Made by a program: the position numbers and the translations under genes | Part shown: positions 7,909-12,740 of the stretch, piece after piece | Position numbering within the stretch: position 1 is the first letter of the stretch | Layout: each line of letters opens with the position of its first letter | NCBI GenBank assembly: GCA_034696485.1 | Contig: JAQIWT010001064.1 | Coordinates: 1 to 12,740 of the forward strand | Direction of reading: 5' to 3' | From: Isohypsibius dastychi | Taxonomy: Eukaryota; Tardigrada; Eutardigrada; Parachela; Isohypsibiidae | Length of the DNA stretch: 12,740 bases | Notes under the pieces: model-generated | Told to the model about the DNA's origin: nothing | Databases searched by the model: none | What the model saw: only the letters and a program-made list of their open reading frames with translations

Positions 7909-8741
7909 TTAATCATTCTTCATGCAGGGTTTTTCAGCTAGCAGGCCGACGTTTTCTTTCCCGTTGGTATACGCAAATTCTCTAGCAACATATTCACATC
8001 GAAGTACCGTGAACCCAGCGCGTTCTGCTTCTCTTCTCATGACCTCCACATCAAACAGATACCCATGGTCACAATCTGTGCCTGCTGGCCAGCACAGAAT
8101 ATCTGGAGTCAGCTCACCAGGCCACTCAGCACCGTGCTCTCTCCTGTCGTTATAAACAGGCAGCGCTTTCGCAGCGGTTGCGTTGAATGGAGTTCCAGCG
8201 GTTAGACATAAAATCCCACCCGGCTTCAGCCACTTTGAGTAATTCTCAAAAAGAGTGCGAATCTCAGTCGGACGAAGAAAATGCATGAAGCGAAGACCTT
8301 GAATCCCATCTAGGGAACTCTCCGCAATTTCAAGCTTCATCACGTCACCTGAAAAAAAATTCTATCACAACTCTGGTTGCGATCCCCTGAATAGTTTGTG
8401 GTACCGGGTTTCAGCTCCACGCGTTCTTTTTCGTCTTCAGTTAGCGAGGCGTTGAATTCTTCCAGTGCTTCCTCGGAGAAGTCGTTGACGATGACATGAG
8501 CTGTGGTGTGGTTGAGCAACTGTTTGCTTGAATATCCATATGCTACTCCGAGATCAGCGATTTTCAACCGTTGATTAGAATGACCAAGTTCTTTAATCTT
8601 GTTGATAAATGCTGTACTGAATGCATCCATCGAGTTCATCTGGAATCCAAAAGCATTGCAGGTATTCCTAAGCTCGCCACGCGCTTCTGCTTCACTGTAA
8701 CCGGGAACTATCTGGTTCGGTAGCTTGGATTGGTCTGCCAT
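7909..8741 (-). CDS. Class I SAM-dependent methyltransferase, copy 1 (258 aa, two exons)
   Basis: Exon 1 is 8741-8405 and exon 2 is 8348-7909. The 56-nt intron is phase 1, with GTACCA donor and T-rich TTTCAG acceptor. The ATG at 8741 (MADQSK) is chosen because the frame upstream holds only a TTG. The Rossmann-type fold shows motif I IADLGVAYG (61-69), the acidic residue after strand 2 in VIVNDF (Asp87), RFMHFLRP (132-139), WLKPGGILCL (152-161), an EWPGEL block near 187-192 and a C-terminal EAERAGF segment. Likely a cytosolic enzyme moving a methyl group from SAM to a small molecule; the substrate cannot be read from sequence. It is a tandem paralogue of the gene at 9386-10206. The RF.HFL..EI and WPG pattern reminds me of bacterial methyltransferases, so ancient horizontal transfer is possible. 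Confidence 0.85.
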
Positions 8742-8885
8742 TTTATGGCACACTGGCCCGGAGTAAGAGCTCAATCAAGTTCTCAATTGCAAGACGTCCA
8801 GTTATCGACAGGCTTAAAATAATGGTTCATACAGCTGTCGGCCGGAGTACTGGCTTCTACCGGTACATCAGATGGCAAGAGAGGG

Positions 8886-9086
8886 TCAGGTCTGATAGTC
8901 GTTTACCATAAAATGTCCCTCTCTTCCGTTCTTTCCCAAACAGTGAACTTTTTGACAGGTCTTTGATTGTATCAGAATCAACAACAAACACAGCGAAGAG
9001 CGAGCGAAAATTGGAAAATCCCAATGCGCCGATAGCGCTGATACGTATACATACATAATCAGAAGCGCAAGGTGAGACCGTCTCAT
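8886..9086 (-). CDS. Possible small secreted peptide, 66 aa (weak)
   Basis: A true ATG (9086-9084) opens MRRSHLALLIMYVYVSALSA, which has the charge-hydrophobic-small pattern of a signal peptide. A second hydrophobic run (SSLCLLLILI) follows, then a stretch with two Cys. No family is recognised. There is no clear TATA box at a proper distance and no poly(A) signal was identified. It could equally be a chance open frame. Confidence 0.2.
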   Translation of the reverse strand: MRRSHLALLIMYVYVSALSAHWDFPIFARSSLCLLLILIQSKTCQKVHCLGKNGREGHFMVNDYQT

Positions 9087-9231
9087 TGCAGTGTTTATTA
9101 TCTACCGTACAAGCGTTAGTCTAACAGATATTAGTATGCTACCGGTCATGTTTCAGTGATGTCGTCGGAGTTCATCGAACGGATTCTTGCCAGACGTTAA
9201 ACTTCCTTCGAGATAAGTTGACTGATCTCGT

Positions 9232-9237
9232 TTTATT
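9232..9237 (-). promoter_or_regulatory. Poly(A) signal AATAAA for methyltransferase copy 2
   Basis: AATAAA on the minus strand, about 149 nt past the stop codon at 9386. Confidence 0.45.
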
Positions 9238-9385
9238 CCTTCTCTCTGCGAACAATCTCATAAATGCTGCGATTGGAAGGTAGTTCAATTTATAGCTCAT
9301 TAAATCAAGACAGAAAAAAACCGAGATTTGATTCAAACAACACATTTTTGAATCAAAGTTCCATAGAAAACACTACCAACAAAAT

Positions 9386-10206
9386 TCAAAGCTTCATAGC
9401 CAGAATTCCAATGTTTTCTTTTTTATTGCAGTTTTCAGACTCTCTGGTCACGAAATCACAAAGCAAGACTTCGAAACCGGCTCGTTCTGCTTCTCTTCTC
9501 AAGATCTCTTCATCAAAAAGGTATCCATGCTCGCACTTTATACCCTCCGGCCAACACAAGATATCGCTGGTTAGTTCTCCAGGCCATTCAGCATTTTGTT
9601 CTCTTCTCTCCAGATAAACGGGCAACGCTACTGCTGCAAAAGGGATAAACGGTGTCACAGCAGTCAAACACAGAATCCCTCCAGATTTCAGCCAACCCGC
9701 GCACTTTGCGAAAAAGTCTCGAATTTCAGCTGGTTGGAGGAAATGGATGAATCGTAATCCCTGAATCCCACCCAATGAATTCTCTGGGATATCCAGATCA
9801 ATCGCGTTCCCTAGGAAACACCGCTGTATAAAAACAAATATTGGACCCCCCCCCCCCCCCCTTAAATACCTGGCTTGAGTGTAATTCGGCATTTTTGCTT
9901 TTCAGTCAACGTTTGATGGAATTGTTCCAGTTGTTGTTCGCAGAGATCGTTAGTGATTATGTCAGCCTTGGTTTCTTGAAGCAGTCGTTTTGTGGAGTAA
10001 CCAAACGCAATTCCAAGATCAGCAATTTTCGGGTTGTGCAGGGACGAACTGTGTTTGTTGATCTCGTCGATGAATGTCAGGCTGAATTCGTTCAGGGAAT
10101 TGATCTGCCAACCGAAAGCGTTGCTTGTACGCTTGAGCTCACCGCGTTGCTCCGCTTCATAGTTCATATGACCTCGTGAACTGGATGCTTCAGGTTGGGC
10201 TGACAT
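9386..10206 (-). CDS. Class I SAM-dependent methyltransferase, copy 2 (253 aa, two exons)
   Basis: Exon 1 is 10206-9870 and exon 2 is 9810-9386; the intron is 59 nt, phase 1. Exon 1 is 337 nt, exactly as in copy 1, and the intron interrupts the same Lys-Pro-Gly codon. Motif I is IADLGIAFG at residues 61-69, the same positions as in copy 1. The acidic strand-2 residue lies in IITNDL. RFIHFLQP, WLKSGGILCL, EWPGEL and EAERAGF follow. Proteins align by eye without gaps until copy 2 ends about five residues earlier. The Pro of WLKPGG is Ser here. The intron contains a 16-base G run on the transcribed sense, unusual in so short an intron. Same inferred activity as copy 1; head-to-tail duplication, then marked divergence mostly in the N-terminal 20 residues. 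Confidence 0.85.
9846..9861 (-). repeat. Homopolymer C16 (G16 in the transcript) within a 59-nt intron
   Basis: Sixteen consecutive C on the plus strand, starting 8 nt downstream of the donor of the copy 2 intron. Shorter runs of the same kind occur at 1899-1909 (C11, also in an intron) and 6158-6168 (G11). Confidence 0.9.
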
Positions 10207-10656
10207 GACTGCTGTTCGTTAGACTAGGGTTTTAGCATGTTGAAAAACGCAATTGCGTATCAAACGATGTGTGAATCGCAGAGACATATTCTTAATCTAA
10301 TCGGTTTTGTCATAGCATGCCTGAACTTTTCAAGTTATTTGATAAATGTCTCGAGGCACTTTCGTGTGCATTTTCAGTCACAGTTAACCAGAAAGACTGC
10401 AACCAGAACTTTTTATTACCACGAGAAAAGCGTTTTTGAATAACATGCGATGGTCTTCATAAAAATGGAGATAATTCTATCAAAAGGCACAGGGTTCATT
10501 CAAATCTGATATTACTTCCAATGGCAACATTGAGTTCGTCATGAACTGAATTCGTTTTCAAAAGAGAGAAAAGGGCATCTCCTGATTACGGTGAAAAAAT
10601 TCGTCGATGCAATAAGCAAATAGGAGTATGGTGACCTTTCGCAGAGTGTGCGAGCC
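10207..10656. other. Spacer: 3' UTR region of the acidic protein gene and promoter side of methyltransferase copy 2
   Basis: A plus-strand 68-codon ATG frame (10237-10443) has no motif or splice support and is left uncalled. A minus-strand AATAAA at 10417-10412 could end the gene at 10657-12032. Confidence 0.4.
10412..10417 (-). promoter_or_regulatory. Candidate poly(A) signal AATAAA for the 10657-12032 gene
   Basis: AATAAA on the minus strand, about 240 nt past the stop codon at 10657. Confidence 0.35.
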
Positions 10657-12032
10657 TTACGCTGCTTGCACTGTGGTGCTCCCATCTGAGGTCTTCTCCA
10701 AAATGATATTGGGATGAAAGTAAGGAGATTCATCGATTCCAACCTGAATTTCATTTTTCTGTTCCTCTTGAACGGGAAACAACCATGTGACTCCGGATAG
10801 AAAGCTCCACGTCCCCTCGATGATTTTACGAACAAGGCCTTTCTTTTTTGCCAGGGAAAGGTTTTTGCTGACTGCATTCTGCTCCGAGTCATAGTAAGTC
10901 TCAGGAACATCGGAAGTTGTCAGTTCGCTTTTGGCTTGAACGTTTTGACTGTTCCCGTCTTCCAATCCATAATGCGCGGACATCGGGATGTTGGTCATAC
11001 GAGGTACTTTGTCCCGGTCATCAATCATGATGTCCGAGACCTGTTGTCGGCTTTCTGTTGGGGTGTCAGTAACAGTTCTCAGTTCCACTTCGTTGTTCAT
11101 TTTTGGAGAGCTTGCAGTCTCCCGCTCAGAATCTGGTGACTGACGCTGTTGATCCGGGATGTCTGGGACATCACCATGTCGCACGTCGTTCACTGAAACC
11201 CCGTGTTCCTGATTCTGATCTGAAGGAATATACTGGTTAGATCATTTCAACAGACATTTGACGTAGAACAGGTCCCCATTACCAAGGACTTCACTGTATG
11301 CTGGCGAAGAATCGATGATCAAAGTTTTGTAATCTTGTCTAATTTCCAGAACGGGCACCACCTGAGGTCTTTCATTACCAATGTCCCGCAAATCATCTCC
11401 TAGGACTTCTTGAATAAATTCATCCAGTTCTCTTTGGATATCTAAGATAACAACGAGATGATCAGCGGTTTTGATGAATGAGACATTCAGACAGAATTTG
11501 ATTATTATGATGTTCGTAATCTGCTCAACGCACCTTCAATCGATGTCGGCTCCTGGTAATGGGTAAGAGACGACAATTCGTCATCGGGGTTCAAGAGTGT
11601 CTGGAAAGTTGATTGTCAGTTGCAAAGCCTGACACGCAATTTAGTACTGGGTTGATACCGACCTTCTGATATGCGCAGCTCGTCTCCAGATGTCTGCAAC
11701 AAGAGCAATTTGTTACTTTCTATATCCTGGCACCTGTACGGGACCAATCTTCTTTTCGGTTAAAACCACCGTAACAAGCACAAATGGCAAGCTCAGAATC
11801 TGCTTTGAAAAGGTCATGAAAATAGATTTTCAATCGAGCAGTTTTTTATGAATCGAAACGTGCACAGCGCTGAAACGGTAGACATTCTGTATCATGGAGG
11901 CTCTGCCATTTTAAAAACTTCAGAGAGCGAGAACTGGGTCGATATTCTTACCTTGTTCAAATTCGATTTGTGACTCCCCAACGTTGCTGGAAAGAGATCC
12001 AGGGGATCCACATCGGTGTCCATCCACTGCAT
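10657..12032 (-). CDS. Acidic, mostly disordered protein of unknown function (289 or 277 aa, four exons)
   Basis: Exon 1 is 12032-11952 (MQWMDTDVDPLDLFP..., 27 codons, phase 0). Exon 2 is either B, 11600-11534, or A, 11693-11663. Exon 3 is 11441-11283 and exon 4 is 11219-10657 (stop). All joins are GT-AG and keep phase. The ATG at 12032 is the first after an in-frame TGA. Exon 1 and the start of exon 3 (DIQRELDEFIQEVLGDDL) are acidic with regularly spaced hydrophobics. The middle is rich in Asp, Glu, Ser, Pro and Gln, as in disordered linkers. Near the C-terminus (about 224-252 of the longer form) a basic stretch SLAKKKGLVRK leads into GTWSFLSGVTWLFPV, a possible amphipathic or membrane-touching helix or binding motif. 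I see no DNA-binding, kinase or other named domain. An adaptor or transcription-related role is only a guess. Confidence 0.65.
11534..11600 (-). other. Alternative exon 2B (67 nt) of the acidic protein gene
   Basis: Acceptor CTTTCCAG, donor GTGCGT. It enters in phase 0 and leaves in phase 1, encoding TLLNPDDELSSLTHYQEPTS and IE. It joins exon 1 to exon 3 in frame without exon 2A. Confidence 0.5.
11663..11693 (-). other. Alternative exon 2A (31 nt) of the acidic protein gene
   Basis: Acceptor TTGTTGCAG, donor GTCGGT. It also enters in phase 0 and leaves in phase 1, encoding TSGDELRISE. It joins exon 1 to exon 3 in frame, but using both 2A and 2B together breaks the frame. Confidence 0.38.
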
Positions 12033-12740
12033 GGCGCAATCAGTCAGATTGCTTAATCAATCAGCTGAGGGCAAAAGCACTGGTGTTGATGCACTGGATT
12101 GTCAAAGTAGTTGCCGGATATGTGCGGCGCAATAGTCCACCACAACAGCATTTTTCCTATGGCAGAATTATACACTGATTGCGTAGCATGGCAGCTGACT
12201 GTGCGCAAATCCTAATTAGCAATATGATAGTATAATGTGTAAGTCGTTAATCTGACGCAATTTACATCGTCTTAAGATTTTTTCAGTTTCCTCTGCAGTC
12301 AGTCTGTCAAAAAATAAACAAATCATTTGCCATTATCGAACCTAACATCGAGTACTCCGCACCCAAAGTCCAGTGGTTACCTTCGTAAAGAAAACGAAAC
12401 GATTGAGATATTTTTAGAGCGAATTATGTCAGGTCAGTGTCTGGGTAGGTGCTTAAAACGACGAGTGGGGTAATATTCCTCTCCACTCCGGCGAAAATTA
12501 CTTCCTGACCTTCCAACCTAGCAGGTGTTCACAAGTATCCCCTCAGGCCAACACCGACATTCTCTGTCACTTTTTCAACACTCCGTTCTCTCCCATTCCT
12601 GAGCCGAGCGGTTAGAGATGAACAATGTTGCGCACGTCTGTACATGATGTAACATAACACTTCCATAATATAAGAGGCGAGGTCGGAACCATCCACCATC
12701 ATTAAAGTTGCATTTCATTGCTTTCATCGTCCTATTTCCG
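12033..12740. other. Upstream region of the acidic gene and right-edge intergenic DNA
   Basis: No coding frame with support on either strand. A plus-strand 64-codon frame (11984-12178) overlaps exon 1 of the minus-strand gene antisense and is not called. The right end carries a plus-strand TATA box. Confidence 0.4.
12669..12674 (+). promoter_or_regulatory. TATA box (TATAAG) of a gene starting at or beyond the right edge
   Basis: TATAAG on the plus strand, with a CCATCATT sequence near 12697-12704 at a plausible start-site distance. No ATG follows before the window ends. Confidence 0.35.

Larger units (their letters stand above)
8742..9385. other. Spacer between the two methyltransferase copies
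   Basis: No strongly supported gene. It includes the promoter side of copy 1, a 66-codon minus-strand frame (9086-8886) with a signal-peptide-like start, and the AATAAA of copy 2. Confidence 0.4.

Noticed and set aside
10237-10443. A 68-codon plus-strand frame
   Set aside because: No motif, no promoter, and it covers the likely 3' UTR of the opposite gene.
10539-10910. A 123-codon minus-strand frame
   Set aside because: It overlaps the last exon of the acidic gene in another frame and lacks exon support.
12595-12620. A tRNA-like D-arm sequence (GAGCCGAGCGGTTAGAG)
   Set aside because: It resembles the A box of Leu/Ser tRNAs, but there is no acceptor-stem pairing, anticodon arm or B box (GGTTCGA) downstream.
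1-12740. CRISPR arrays, rRNA, complete tRNA genes, autonomous transposases
   Set aside because: None seen on either strand; no regularly spaced direct repeats or transposase motifs were found.

Overview
This looks like nuclear DNA of a small-genome invertebrate animal. Every confident gene is interrupted by GT-AG introns, many of them 54-59 nt long. There are TATA boxes, AATAAA signals, an animal natriuretic-peptide-type receptor family and an arthropod/tardigrade-style chitin-binding protein. A tardigrade (Hypsibius-like) is my best guess, but that is inference from gene content and intron style, not a match I could run.

Layout, left to right. (1) 1-394 (+): the 3' end of a receptor gene with a natriuretic-peptide/guanylyl-cyclase-type juxtamembrane segment, one transmembrane helix and a 26-residue tail. 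(2) 701-3825 (-): a nearly complete paralogue facing it tail to tail. I reconstruct 14 exons, about 570 aa, with an extracellular ANF-receptor domain, one membrane helix and again a 26-residue tail. Neither has room for a kinase-homology or cyclase domain, so both resemble the clearance-receptor (NPR-C) layout. (3) About 3857-4814: a long inverted repeat, MITE-like or hairpin-forming, that starts 31 bp upstream of the receptor's proposed ATG. (4) 5023-5804 (+): a secreted protein with a type-2 chitin-binding domain. It lacks an in-frame ATG and the sixth cysteine and has two doubtful reading-frame regions, so it may be a decaying gene. (5) 6744-6926 (-): a small Asn/Lys-rich hydrophilic protein with its own TATA box and AATAAA. 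(6) 7909-8741 and 9386-10206 (both -): a tandem pair of two-exon SAM-dependent methyltransferases with intron position and exon-1 length conserved exactly. (7) 10657-12032 (-): an acidic, mostly disordered protein of unknown function with two phase-compatible alternative second exons. (8) 12669-12674: a TATA box on + at the right edge, probably for a gene beyond the window.

I see no operon-like functional linkage. The paired receptors and paired methyltransferases point to local duplication as the main force shaping this region. All exon joins were made by eye from splice signals, phase and family similarity. RNA-seq would be the decisive test.
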